The translations under genes were made by a program, and so were the position numbers. DNA of 64,000 nucleotides from Intestinibacter bartlettii (GTDB lineage: Bacteria > Bacillota > Clostridia > Peptostreptococcales > Peptostreptococcaceae): the NCBI RefSeq assembly GCF_000154445.1, contig NZ_DS499563.1; one strand, written 5' to 3'. Under the pieces are notes generated by a model. It saw only the letters and a list, made by a program, of their open reading frames with translations, searched no databases and had not been told where the DNA came from. Below, piece by piece: positions 26,478 to 35,750 of this stretch (its first letter is position 1; each line of letters opens with the position of its first letter).

Positions 26478-26680
26478 ATACCCTCCTTGCCTAAATTTTC
26501 CGTTTATCAATTTTATTTGATTTATGTCCAAACATTATTTGTACTATACCTTTTCACATTAATTTTTTTATCTTGAATTATTATACTACAATTATGATTT
26601 CTTATATATCAATTTTATTTTAGCTAATATAAATCAAATCTAAAACTACGCTTCTTTTTGTGTTATTTATTGAAATTAAT

Positions 26681-26693
26681 ACACGATTCGTGT
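26681..26693. promoter_or_regulatory. Palindromic operator upstream of the ImmR-like gene
   Basis: ACACGA-T-TCGTGT is a perfect 13-bp palindrome. It lies just upstream of TATAAT (26700-26705) and about 75 bases before the XRE-type repressor gene, the expected place for autoregulation. Confidence 0.6.
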
Positions 26694-26765
26694 TACACTT
26701 ATAATAGGAATTATTTACATAATTCCCTCTTGATTCTTAATAGGAGCGCTAAAGGAGGTATTACC

Positions 26766-27143
26766 ATGTTTGGACAAAACTTAAAAAAATTAAGAACATC
26801 AAAAAATCTTAGCCAATCTAAACTAAGCAAAATTTTAGGAATATCGAGCAGTACAATCGGAATGTACGAACAAGGTAGAAGATTTCCTGACCAAACTATT
26901 TTAACTAAAATAGCAGATTTTTTCGATGTATCTACTGATTACTTGCTTGGTCGTAATCCACAAAATCCTCCAACAGAGTTTAATAATGCCACTGATGCTA
27001 TGGAATTCATTTTAAAGTTGCCAACTGTTATGGCGTATGGTGGCTATGATGCTACAAAATTGTCAGACGAGGAGATAATAGATTTCGCCAATGACTTATT
27101 GCAACAAATCGAATTAATTAGCTATAAATATAAAAAGAAATAA
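26766..27143 (+). CDS. XRE-family repressor, ImmR-like
   Basis: A 125-residue regulator with an N-terminal Cro/CI-type helix-turn-helix (about 5-60; LSQSKLSKILGISSSTIGMY, then EQGRRFPD) and a short C-terminal region. I set the start at ATG 26766 because AAAGGAGG lies seven bases upstream; a longer frame from 26658 runs through the promoter. Together with the downstream zinc protease it forms an ImmR/ImmA-type pair, which in ICEBs1 controls mobile-element genes by cleavage of the repressor. No mobile element is visible here. Confidence 0.85.
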   Translation: MFGQNLKKLRTSKNLSQSKLSKILGISSSTIGMYEQGRRFPDQTILTKIADFFDVSTDYLLGRNPQNPPTEFNNATDAMEFILKLPTVMAYGGYDATKLSDEEIIDFANDLLQQIELISYKYKKK

Positions 27144-27179
27144 AACTAAACGATAATATATCGGAGGGAGGGTAATTTA

Positions 27180-27596
27180 TTGAGTAGTAATAAGATTAAA
27201 AAGGCCGTTGAAAATTTAAAAGCAACTTATAATACAAATAACCCTTTTGTAATTTGTGAACATTTAGGTATCACTGTTAGGGAACGAAATTTTAATGAAA
27301 CACGAAAAGCTTATTTTGTGTCTATTTATGGTCAGCCTTCTATTACAATCAATTCTAATTACATAGAAAAATCGAAAAATATATTATGCGCTCATGAACT
27401 TGGCCATATAATTTTAGGTCATACTGGTGTTAATAATTTTGAATCTGAAAACCAAGAGGCTGAAAGAGAAGCAAATTTATTTGCACTTTATATGCTATTT
27501 GATGAAGATGACTTTGATATGAAATTTGAAAATATGACGAGTTATCTAATAAAATATACATTAGATAGAAATATAAAATTAGCTAGTAAATATTAA
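27180..27596 (+). CDS. ImmA/IrrE-family zinc protease
   Basis: A 138-residue protein with the zinc motif AHELGHIILGH (HExxH, about residues 77-81) and the downstream acidic residues EAEREANLFALYML typical of ImmA/IrrE proteases, which cut XRE repressors. The TTG start has GGAGGG eight bases upstream. It follows the repressor gene by 36 bases and ends at a terminator. Confidence 0.85.
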   Translation: MSSNKIKKAVENLKATYNTNNPFVICEHLGITVRERNFNETRKAYFVSIYGQPSITINSNYIEKSKNILCAHELGHIILGHTGVNNFESENQEAEREANLFALYMLFDEDDFDMKFENMTSYLIKYTLDRNIKLASKY

Positions 27597-27618
27597 AAGC
27601 ACTTTTCAGTGCTTTTTT
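27595..27618 (+). terminator. Terminator after the ImmA-like gene
   Basis: Stem AAAAGCACT/AGTGCTTTT with a 4-nt loop and seven Ts, overlapping the stop codon of the protease gene. Confidence 0.8.
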
Positions 27619-27651
27619 TGTGATAATTATTTTGAATATTTAATATTTTTT

Positions 27652-28299
27652 CTAGTCACTAAATTCAACTATTACTGGAAAATGATCTGACATATAAACT
27701 TCATCAACTGTATACGATTTTGCAGTTAGATTTTCACTAATAAAACAATAATCTATTCTATTTTTAGCAAAAGTCGGTAGATTATCCTTATTTAAATCTA
27801 CAGCTACATCATTAAAATTATTCATGTATATATTTTTCTCATTAAAATCGCCACATACTATGTTTCCAGCCAAGTCCTCGATATTTCCTTCTAAATTTAT
27901 ACTAATAAAGTTGAGTATTTCATTTATTTGTTTAACTCTTTCATCTTTATCAAGACCAAGGTGTGTATTTATTACATTTAGATATCTATCTCCTTCTATC
28001 TTAACTTTTATATGAGCAAATCCCCTTTGTTCTTTTTTACTAGTCAAAAACACATGATTTCGTGCTAATATCTTGTATTTTGAAAATATACAAATTCCAT
28101 ATTGTTTATCTGAGACATTTTCAGCAAAACTCCCATCCATTTGTAGATAAAATTTCAGCATTCTATATTGAGAATATAATACTTCTTGAAGACATATTAT
28201 ATCGCAATTTTGGATTTTTAAATACTTAGCCATTTGACGTAATGTACGATTTTTATCTTTATCTGTACCTGTGTGTATATTGTAAGATATTATTTTCAT
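27652..28299 (-). CDS. Endonuclease/exonuclease/phosphatase-family protein
   Basis: A 215-residue EEP-fold metal hydrolase. Active-site motifs are complete: SYNIHTG (Asn), LQEV (metal-binding Glu), NTHLGL, GDFNE, RIDYCF and SDHFPV (catalytic His). Family members cleave phosphodiesters in DNA, inositol lipids, sphingomyelin or CoA-like substrates; the short, signal-less form here is probably cytoplasmic. The substrate is not predictable. GGGGG lies upstream of the ATG. Confidence 0.85.
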   Translation of the reverse strand: MKIISYNIHTGTDKDKNRTLRQMAKYLKIQNCDIICLQEVLYSQYRMLKFYLQMDGSFAENVSDKQYGICIFSKYKILARNHVFLTSKKEQRGFAHIKVKIEGDRYLNVINTHLGLDKDERVKQINEILNFISINLEGNIEDLAGNIVCGDFNEKNIYMNNFNDVAVDLNKDNLPTFAKNRIDYCFISENLTAKSYTVDEVYMSDHFPVIVEFSD

Positions 28300-28333
28300 T
28301 CTATACCCCCTAAATTTAGATTACAAAACTTTT

Positions 28334-28380
28334 CGATTTCTTGAAATACATGTACGAAAATTATACTTCTCCACAATTTA
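28334..28380 (+). repeat. Dispersed repeat, decayed partial copy
   Basis: About 47 bases align with the first part of the repeat at 203-269 (shared words TTGAAA, AAATTATACTT and ACAAT) with several mismatches. The second hairpin arm is lost where the terminator at 28380-28424 begins. It sits between the EEP and AIM24 genes. Confidence 0.6.
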
Positions 28381-28424
28381 AAAAGCATCATAAATTTGAT
28401 TATTTCAAAAATAAGATGCTTTTA
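28380..28424 (-). terminator. Terminator after the AIM24-family gene
   Basis: AAAAAGCATC and GATGCTTTT arms around a long AT-rich loop, followed on the minus strand by U residues, 24 bases beyond the stop codon. Confidence 0.55.
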
Positions 28425-28447
28425 TTATATATGTAAATATTTTAATT

Positions 28448-29272
28448 CTATTCTTGATTATTTATAGATGAATTTCCAAAAGAAATGCCAGTGTATAGTC
28501 TTTTATACATTGGTGCTGTTGGCGCTAACCAAACAGTTCCTTCTCCTTTGAATGCATTTAAAAATCCTTCGCCATTTATTGCAGATCCTAATAAGCTCTT
28601 ATCTGATTTAGTAACACTAAATGAAACTCCACTAGTTCTAGCTATTGCAAAGTTTCCATCTACTTTAAGCTCTTCCCCATTTGTTAACTCATATGATACA
28701 ATTTCACTTTCTGGTACATCTAACTCTAATATTACAACACCTGTTCCTATAAGTTGAATTTGGAAAACACCTTCCCCTCCTAATAAGGCTGATGATACAT
28801 TCTTTTGAGTAGCTACTTTTATATCTATCTCAGCAGAACAACAGAAAAATAAACCTTTATCAACTATTATAGAATCATTATCTAATTCTAATACTAAATA
28901 ATGTTTAAATGATGGCTCTAAATAAATTTCACCACTTCCTGTATAAGTTGGTTTTATAGCACTTTCATTCGTAAGTGCTCCTGAAACAGCCTTTTTAAAA
29001 AGACCTGTTGCTCCACCACTCTTAGTTTTTGACTCTATTTTTCCTTTACTATAATATAATGCTCCTGCTTCTGTCTTAATAGAACTGTTGTTTAAAGTTA
29101 TCTTAACTTGTTTTACTTTTAATCCTGTTTGTTCAGCAAAAAACATAGATTGAGCCATATTTACACTTTGCGCCCCTCTTAACTTGTCATATGCAAGTAC
29201 TTCAAAATCAACATTATTATGACTACATTTTTGTAACACTATCATATTTTTATCTAAATCCATAAATATCAT
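28448..29272 (-). CDS. AIM24 family protein (TIGR00266-like)
   Basis: A 274-residue beta-rich protein of the AIM24 family, named for a yeast mitochondrial biogenesis protein and widespread in bacteria without a settled function. Family features include GALYYSKGKIES, GSGEIYLEPSF, LGGEGVFQIQLIGTGVV, and GEGTVWLAPT near the end. GAGGAGG lies very close to ATG 29272; an in-frame ATG three codons later (29263) has better spacing and is an alternative start. Monocistronic. Confidence 0.85.
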   Translation of the reverse strand: MIFMDLDKNMIVLQKCSHNNVDFEVLAYDKLRGAQSVNMAQSMFFAEQTGLKVKQVKITLNNSSIKTEAGALYYSKGKIESKTKSGGATGLFKKAVSGALTNESAIKPTYTGSGEIYLEPSFKHYLVLELDNDSIIVDKGLFFCCSAEIDIKVATQKNVSSALLGGEGVFQIQLIGTGVVILELDVPESEIVSYELTNGEELKVDGNFAIARTSGVSFSVTKSDKSLLGSAINGEGFLNAFKGEGTVWLAPTAPMYKRLYTGISFGNSSINNQE

Positions 29273-29370
29273 ATCCTCCTCAATTTATATTTATATAATA
29301 CCATAATATTTTTATAGTTATATTATATTTTAAAATAATGACATTTTATAAAGAATTTTTAAAATTAAAA

Positions 29371-29410
29371 ACCGGTATTATCTAGAGTTATTACTCTAAA
29401 AAATACCGGT
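29371..29410 (-). terminator. Long hairpin terminator after the DUF6076-like/GIY-YIG gene
   Basis: Outer arms ACCGGTATT/AATACCGGT (9 bp) and inner arms TAGAGT/ACTCTA (6 bp) form a long stem. On the minus strand it is followed by TTTTTAATTTT, so it can end the transcript from the gene that stops at 29566. Confidence 0.7.
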
Positions 29411-29422
29411 CTATATATTTAT

Positions 29423-29436
29423 AATTGAGCTCAATT
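29423..29436. promoter_or_regulatory. Perfect 14-bp palindrome
   Basis: AATTGAGCTCAATT, without a loop, lies 13 bases beyond the hairpin and about 150 bases upstream of the AIM24 gene start. It could be a regulator site, but no partner copy is visible. Confidence 0.3.
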
Positions 29437-29565
29437 GTGCAAATTTAAATATATACTTATATTATCCACAGATACTCAAATTTTATACATTTATTTTTAA
29501 TCTTTTTATTATTTTGTCTCATTTTAAAAAAAATATACTAATCTAAATTATAAATATATTTTCCA

Positions 29566-31005
29566 TTAATATAATTCATCTTCATTCATTTTTTCAGAAT
29601 ATTTATCCGCAAGTTCGTCTAATTGCTTTTTAAACTGTCTTCTGTCCATTTCTGATTTCATTTCAACTTCTTCAAGTATTTCAAAAGTAAATGAGTTTGC
29701 ACCGTATTTATTCCAGTCATTTCTAAGCTTTAAATTAAGACAACTATTTGTTTTTACAGAAAAGTTAAATCTATTTTGCATAGATGCTAAATCTATTTCT
29801 CCTTTGATTAAACTTTTTTTGCTTTCTGTATTAGTTATTTTATAGACACCACCTGTTGTCTTTTTTTCTTTATATTCATAAATAGCTTGTTTACGTTTTT
29901 CATTTTTCATATCATCTGCACCTCCTTTGTGTGTTTTAATATTTATATTTTCAATTATTCTTTTATCGATTATTTCTAAAATATTTTCGATTTCTTTTTC
30001 AATCAAATCTGATTTTGTATCATCAAGGCATATTTTTTCTTCACATTGATTATTTAAAGTTTTTATATCATCATTTTTTTGAGTATTAACCATATCTTGA
30101 TTTTTAAGCGCCTTTTTCTTATTTCTGCTTTTTATAACATTAGCACAATTTCTGCAAGAAGGTGTGCAATATTTTTCTCGTGTATTTTTCGCAAAGAATG
30201 GTTTATGGCAATAGCTACAACGATTTAATATTCTATTTTCTTCAGTAAGTGCAAATGCATAAATCATATCTATTGTAGATTGTAATGAATCAAAATCCCA
30301 ATTAATTTGAGGTTTGCCAAACATAGCCACAGTAAATCCTATTTTGTGTGGATTAAACTTATCTGGCATTATCTCAACTGGTTCAGTTAAATTTTCATTT
30401 TGATATACTATCGCTTGATTTAAATTTTCCGATATATTTTTAGCATATTCCATAATCCACTCTATTCTTTCACAATAGAATTTTGAAAATACTATATCTA
30501 AAATCAAAGGCTTTTTGCTATAGAACTTTGGTGAATCTTCTGCCTTAATAACTGTCAAATGATCATCAAATTCTCTAGTGTATAAATCATCTTCTGTTGC
30601 AAATGGAGTAAATATTTTTATATATTCCTCTGAATTCATAAGATTCCCGTCTAATTCTAATGACTTGCTTACAATATTATTTTGAGTAAATAAAACATTC
30701 TTTTCCCCTACAATATCTCTATTGTATATACTAGAACTTACAAGACCTAATAGTCCGTAGTTTTTAGCAAATAATATTAGTTTATCGTATATTTCAGTTT
30801 TATCATCATTTTTTAAAATAGCATCTCCCAAATCTATTAAATCAAATAATATCTCGCTTGATTTTTCAAATGGGTCGTAAATTGTATAATTGCTATTTTC
30901 TGCTGGAGTAATGTATATGTTACCTTTTTCATCTTTTCTAAATTCATAATCACTGTATTTTATCCATTTACTTGTGAAATTTTTTAAATAGAACTCGTTT
31001 TTCAT
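29566..31005 (-). CDS. DUF6076-like protein fused to a GIY-YIG-like nuclease domain
   Basis: A 479-residue protein. Residues 1 to about 290 resemble DUF6076-type proteins of Clostridia and end in a zinc-ribbon CSYCHKPFFAKNTREKYC followed by a second C..C pair; a basic, then acidic linker follows. The last 114 residues look like a separate GIY-YIG-like protein (GGVYKITNTESKKSLI), whose own ATG at 29910 is preceded by a strong internal AAAGGAGG ten bases upstream. So the gene may be a fusion of two former genes, or make two products. It lies downstream of hsdR with its own binding site (AAGGAG). Confidence 0.65.
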   Translation of the reverse strand: MKNEFYLKNFTSKWIKYSDYEFRKDEKGNIYITPAENSNYTIYDPFEKSSEILFDLIDLGDAILKNDDKTEIYDKLILFAKNYGLLGLVSSSIYNRDIVGEKNVLFTQNNIVSKSLELDGNLMNSEEYIKIFTPFATEDDLYTREFDDHLTVIKAEDSPKFYSKKPLILDIVFSKFYCERIEWIMEYAKNISENLNQAIVYQNENLTEPVEIMPDKFNPHKIGFTVAMFGKPQINWDFDSLQSTIDMIYAFALTEENRILNRCSYCHKPFFAKNTREKYCTPSCRNCANVIKSRNKKKALKNQDMVNTQKNDDIKTLNNQCEEKICLDDTKSDLIEKEIENILEIIDKRIIENINIKTHKGGADDMKNEKRKQAIYEYKEKKTTGGVYKITNTESKKSLIKGEIDLASMQNRFNFSVKTNSCLNLKLRNDWNKYGANSFTFEILEEVEMKSEMDRRQFKKQLDELADKYSEKMNEDELY

Positions 31006-31133
31006 ATTTTGCTCCTTTCCTTGTTCGTTTCGTTGTTAATATATTTTTATATCAAATATATTAACACATTATTTTATTTATTACAACAAAAAATCTCCCA
31101 AGTAGATTTATATCTTCTTGAGAGATTTATTTA

Positions 31134-34100
31134 TTAAAGCACTTCTTCAATTAATTCTTCTGAATTTTTCTTGATATCGCTTATTATTTCCATAATCTTT
31201 CTTGCATCATTCATATTATCCCTAAATAATTGTGTTATATTTCCCACACTTCTAAATGGATCTTCCATGAATATTTTATTATTTTCAACAAATCCATTTT
31301 TAACTATATAATCTACTATAAGTTTTACAAAATGAATTTGTGTTGAATTTAATTTTTCTGTATTTAAAAACTCAGAAAATGCCTCATTAGCAGCTTGTCT
31401 ATCTAAACCAACAACTTTTCTAACCAATTGTCCTAAAGGCATATCTCCATACTCTTTTTTATAGTCAGATTCACTTCCAAGTTGATTCCACATTATTTCT
31501 TCTAATGTTTGTAGGTCTTGTTTTGTTATCTTTTTATTATTTCTAATTTTGTAAATTACCATATCATCTAGATGTTGTTTTAAATAATGTTCAACCTTTT
31601 TCTTATAATCTTTTAAATCATTTACATCATACATAGCATCATTTGTATTTTCTGTGATTACTATATCTTCAAATTTTGTATAGTAAATTTCTCTTCCAGC
31701 CACTTCAAGATATTGAATTAAGTCTCTCATGGCTAATCTGACTTCTTCTAAACTGTCTATGCTTACATCTTTCCAAAATTCTTCATTTCTCACCATATCA
31801 ATAATATGTTTTTGAGCTTTTACTTGTGGAATAGTTCCCAAGGTAGCAAGCTGATTAGCAGTTGAAATTACACTTTTTATCGCTCTTTTTGCATTGCCAT
31901 CAGTTAGTCTTGCCATTTCTATCGTATACATAACAAAATCAAATCTCTTTGCAAGCTCATCCTCACCAAAAGTAGTTATAAGTGGTGAAATTTTGTCTTT
32001 TAGTTCTTTTGTATCAGTTGCATTTAATACATCGAAACTGGCTTTATTTTTGTATTTTTCAATATATCTTCTATTTAACTTAACTCGATAACTCTCATCT
32101 GGCAATTGATTTATCTTGTTATAAAGTTCATTGACTAAATCTTCTCTAAAACTTAAATATTCTTTGTCGGCATGTTTTAAATCTTGAAGTTGTCTTATTA
32201 TATCTACTTTTATATTAAATAATCTTTCATCTAAAGAAATAACTAATCCACCTTCATATCCATTTGGATTTTCTCTAAAGAAATCAAAATTACCACAATA
32301 ATCAAAGATAAGAAATCCTTCCTTATCCATTCCTATTCCAAGCAAGTCCTTACAAAGTCTAGTTCCACGGCCTATCATTTGCCAGAACTTAGTTTTTGAT
32401 TTTACCTTTTTAAAGAAAACTAAATTTAAAATCTCCGGAACATCAATGCCAGTATCTAGCATATCTACAGAAACTGCAATTTGTGGCATCTTATCTTTTT
32501 GTTTAAAATCATCGATTATACTTTCAACATACTTAGTATCATAGTCTACAACTTTAGCAAACTTTCCACCATATTGAGGGAAAATAGTATTAAATCTATC
32601 AACAATTGCAACTGCATGATTGTGATTTTTAGCGAAAATTATAGTCTTTCCTAAAATATTTCCACCCTCAATTTTAAGACCTTTTTCCATAAGATTATTT
32701 AGAACTAAATCAATCGTATTTGCATTAAAAAGCCAACTATTTATAGCAGTAGCAGAAATTTCCTTATCTACATCCTCATCATTTTCAAAAGTAGATTCGT
32801 ATTGTTCCTTATCTTCATCTGATAATTCATCATACTTTATTCCATTTTCCATTATATCTGTTTTAACCTCAATTGTTTTGTAGCTAACTAGGTATCCATC
32901 TTCAACCGCTTGTTGAAATTCATAAGCATAAGTTGGAACTTTATTTTCAAGATCGAAAATACTATAAGTATTTTTATCTATTTCATCCTTTGGAGTAGCA
33001 GTAAGTCCAAGTAAATTAGCATCAAAATACTCAAAAATAGTTTGATATTTTCTATATATACTTCTGTGCGATTCATCTATTATTATCAAATCAAAATGAC
33101 CAGGAGTAAATAATCTCTTTCCATCTTTTGTTTTAGTATCATCTATAGCATTTACCATAGTTGGATATGTTGAAAATACCATTCTTGCATTTTCAGGGTC
33201 CTCGCTTTTATCAAGCAAATTGCAAAGTGGTAAATCTGGCAACAGTTTTGAAAAAGAGTTTTTAGCTTGTTTAACAAGTTCTTTTCTATCTGCTAAAAAT
33301 AATATATTCTTTGCAAAATTATGTCTTGTAAGAATATCCACTAATGACACAGATATTCTCGTTTTTCCTGTACCAGTACCCGCAACTATTAAGCATTTTC
33401 TTTGTTTTCTATCAAATGCTTCACAAACTGCTATAATCGCCTCTTTTTGATAATATCTATTTGTTATTTCATCTTTAATCGTTGTAAAATCAAAAGGCTT
33501 TCTTGTACTCCTTCTATCAATTCTAAGTTGGAGTTCGTCCTTCTTTAAAAAACCTGCTATACTTCTAACAGGATAACCTGCTGCATCATCCCAAATATTT
33601 ATATCAAATCCATTTGTAGTAAAAATAATTGGTCTTTGATTGTATTTTTTTTCCAAACAATCAGCGTAAAGTTTTGCCTGATGTTGACCCTTATCTGGAT
33701 TTATACTAGCTTTTTTTGCCTCTATAATAGCAAGAGCTTTTCCATTGTCTCCATATAAAACATAGTCTATATACCCAACTCCCGATTTATTCGGCATTCC
33801 AATAACCTTTTCCTCTTCTATAATATCTTTATTAAATTCCCAACCAGCAAGCTTCAGTTCAACATCTATAAATCTCTTTCTAGTTTCACTTTCGCTGATT
33901 TCATCTATTTTAAAATTATCTTTATTAGTATTTTCAATTCTTCTTTCCGTCAACTTTTCCCTAAGCTGTGGGTTTTGAGCACTAACTTCTTCAATAGGTC
34001 TATCCTTTGAACTTAATTCTTCATATAAATTTTTAAGCTCCTCAGGTCTAGTTCGTTTATTTTCACCTTTTTCAAGAATACTCTCATCAAACTCCTCAGC

Positions 34101-34493
34101 TGTATATTCATTTGAATAACAATAGTCAATCCAAGACACGAATTGATGAAGATTTCTAAGAGATACAATCGCTTCTTCTCTTGTTATCATCTTATTTGTA
34201 TGTACAGATAAATTTCCTGTTTGAATTATATATTTTAAAAGGTTGAACATTTCAGAGCTTATAAGGTATTTAAAACTGTTTTCATGAACTAAACTTGAAA
34301 GATTATCCCTATAAGGGATAGTCAAATCCTTGTCAAAAGAATATACCCATTTAACAGCAAGCTCCAACGCCCTCCTACTCAAAATCGCTGTCGTTGCCGG
34401 ACTAATCACAAGGCTTTTTTCAGCTTCAATACAAGCATTTGCAAAACTTTTAAAGTCCTTTTTATCTTTTAAGAAGTCAAAATTTCTCTTCAT
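31134..34493 (-). CDS. hsdR: Type I restriction enzyme R subunit (HsdR)
   Basis: An 1119-residue restriction/translocation subunit. A DUF4145 domain (about 10-135) leads; the nuclease domain shows YIDYVLYGDNGKALAIIEAKK (D...ExK type, about 240-260); the helicase has IVAGTGTGKTRISVSL, DESHRS, TATPKDEID and MIGRGTRLC; an EcoEI_R-like C-terminal domain follows. The start has GGGGGGAG. It is the distal gene of the hsdM-hsdS-recombinase-hsdS'-hsdR cluster. Confidence 0.93.
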   Translation of the reverse strand: MKRNFDFLKDKKDFKSFANACIEAEKSLVISPATTAILSRRALELAVKWVYSFDKDLTIPYRDNLSSLVHENSFKYLISSEMFNLLKYIIQTGNLSVHTNKMITREEAIVSLRNLHQFVSWIDYCYSNEYTAEEFDESILEKGENKRTRPEELKNLYEELSSKDRPIEEVSAQNPQLREKLTERRIENTNKDNFKIDEISESETRKRFIDVELKLAGWEFNKDIIEEEKVIGMPNKSGVGYIDYVLYGDNGKALAIIEAKKASINPDKGQHQAKLYADCLEKKYNQRPIIFTTNGFDINIWDDAAGYPVRSIAGFLKKDELQLRIDRRSTRKPFDFTTIKDEITNRYYQKEAIIAVCEAFDRKQRKCLIVAGTGTGKTRISVSLVDILTRHNFAKNILFLADRKELVKQAKNSFSKLLPDLPLCNLLDKSEDPENARMVFSTYPTMVNAIDDTKTKDGKRLFTPGHFDLIIIDESHRSIYRKYQTIFEYFDANLLGLTATPKDEIDKNTYSIFDLENKVPTYAYEFQQAVEDGYLVSYKTIEVKTDIMENGIKYDELSDEDKEQYESTFENDEDVDKEISATAINSWLFNANTIDLVLNNLMEKGLKIEGGNILGKTIIFAKNHNHAVAIVDRFNTIFPQYGGKFAKVVDYDTKYVESIIDDFKQKDKMPQIAVSVDMLDTGIDVPEILNLVFFKKVKSKTKFWQMIGRGTRLCKDLLGIGMDKEGFLIFDYCGNFDFFRENPNGYEGGLVISLDERLFNIKVDIIRQLQDLKHADKEYLSFREDLVNELYNKINQLPDESYRVKLNRRYIEKYKNKASFDVLNATDTKELKDKISPLITTFGEDELAKRFDFVMYTIEMARLTDGNAKRAIKSVISTANQLATLGTIPQVKAQKHIIDMVRNEEFWKDVSIDSLEEVRLAMRDLIQYLEVAGREIYYTKFEDIVITENTNDAMYDVNDLKDYKKKVEHYLKQHLDDMVIYKIRNNKKITKQDLQTLEEIMWNQLGSESDYKKEYGDMPLGQLVRKVVGLDRQAANEAFSEFLNTEKLNSTQIHFVKLIVDYIVKNGFVENNKIFMEDPFRSVGNITQLFRDNMNDARKIMEIISDIKKNSEELIEEVL

Positions 34494-34631
34494 TGCTTCT
34501 CCCCCCGCATTTCGATAATTATTTTTATTTGGTATTATAGTGATATTATATCATAAAGGCTATGCTTAATTATAAATATGTTTATTTAGTGAAGTTAAAC
34601 ATATTTAAATTTTGAAGTATGTTATTTATTT

Positions 34632-35129
34632 TTATATATAATTAAATTTATATATAAATTTCAATTTTTCAACTTTGTTAACGAAATCTGCAAATTGATT
34701 TTGAAGTTCTATTGGTACCTTAGGTATTTCAACTTCATTTAATTTTCCTACTGTAAGACCTGGTTGTGCAGCTCCTGTAGCCAATCTGTTTAAATCTAAT
34801 TCTTTTAATGCAAAATGAAGCCAATAATCATTTATATTAATTTTTGGTTTTGTAACAACTGCATGTTCTGTAGCATAAAATTTTCCTCTGGCATATTTTA
34901 CATTACCACATAGTGCTCCTTGTCTTCCTATAATATTAATATTACCTTCATGCGAATAATTTTCAACATATCCTCTTAAACCATTTCCTCCATAACAGGG
35001 ATATAGTCCTTTAGAATTAACATTATGGATTTCATTAGACTTTATATTTTTTCCAGCCTTTAATTCACATATTTCACCTAGTAATTCTGTACTCCATCCT
35101 TTATTGTTAATAATCGGATTTCCAAACAT
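34632..35129 (-). pseudogene. Partial hsdS: one target-recognition domain, spare specificity half
   Basis: A 165-residue open frame matching the second half of an HsdS protein: it begins at the central MFGNP motif (compare MFGDP inside the full hsdS) and ends soon after PIELQNQFADFV, missing about 24 residues of the usual C-terminus. The reading frame actually extends upstream (SRFVEMFGNP) through the recombinase stop codon, as if cut from a full gene. Its recognition region (about 15-120) differs from either domain of the intact HsdS. On its own it cannot form a normal specificity subunit, so I read it as a silent cassette for switching. Confidence 0.8.
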
Positions 35130-35149
35130 CTCAACAAATCTTGATTTGA
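35116..35149. repeat. Recombination-type repeat in the spare hsdS half
   Basis: A 34-base segment matches 36887-36920 within intact hsdS at 30 of 34 positions and in the same orientation. It includes the partly palindromic AAATCTTGATTT, the kind of core a tyrosine recombinase could use. The similarity partly reflects conserved protein sequence, so a recombination role is not proved. Confidence 0.6.
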
Positions 35150-35151
35150 AA

Positions 35152-35733
35152 TCAACTAATATATTTTCTATGAGAGTTTTTTACATTATTCTGATTAACC
35201 ATAGCATATTGTAGCGTTGTGTCAATCTTCGAGTGTCCCAAAAGCTGTTGAACTTGTTCAATAGGCATACCTTTATCAATTGCTCTTGTGGCAAGGGTTC
35301 TTCTAAACTTATGAGGATGCACTTTATTTATATTCAACCTTCTGCCCAAATTTCTCATTCTAATTTCAACCCCACTAATATTTAACCTATTATGAGGTTT
35401 CAGTAATGATACAAACAAAGCATCATTTTCATCATCTCTGCTTTTTAAATAAGATTGTAGATGAATTTTTGTTTTCGCATCAAAATAAACCTTTCTTTGC
35501 TTATCTCCTTTTCCCAAAACAATACATTCTCTTTCATTAAAATTTATATCACTTATATTAAGTCTGACCAATTCACCAACTCTCATTCCAGTAGAATTCA
35601 ACAAATCAATCATAGCCAAATCCCTGATTTCCTTACAATTATCTCGCATTATCTCAATATTTTCATCCGTATAAGTTTCCTTAACAACAGTCTCTGTTCT
35701 AATCTTGTGAATTCGTCTGACAGGACTTTTCAA
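35152..35733 (-). pseudogene. Tyrosine recombinase, catalytic part (frame-split)
   Basis: A 193-residue catalytic domain of an XerC/XerD-type integrase with all active residues: TGMRVGELV (Arg), HPHKFRRT (HxxR), LLGHSKIDTT (His) and LQYAMV (nucleophile Tyr). The N-terminal core-binding part lies in the adjacent frame at 35751-36131. A -1 shift at six Ts (35760-35765) joins them into one 326-residue protein of normal family length, reading FFSWLEEENYILKSPV across the join. The apparent ATG of this part is inside that joined protein. The stop codon abuts the spare hsdS half. Confidence 0.8.
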
Positions 35734-35750
35734 TATATAATTTTCCTCTT

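Noticed and set aside
26681..29272. Prophage or integrative element around the ImmR/ImmA-type pair
   Set aside because: No integrase, structural, replication or conjugation genes and no repeats flank it; neighbours are ordinary chromosomal genes.
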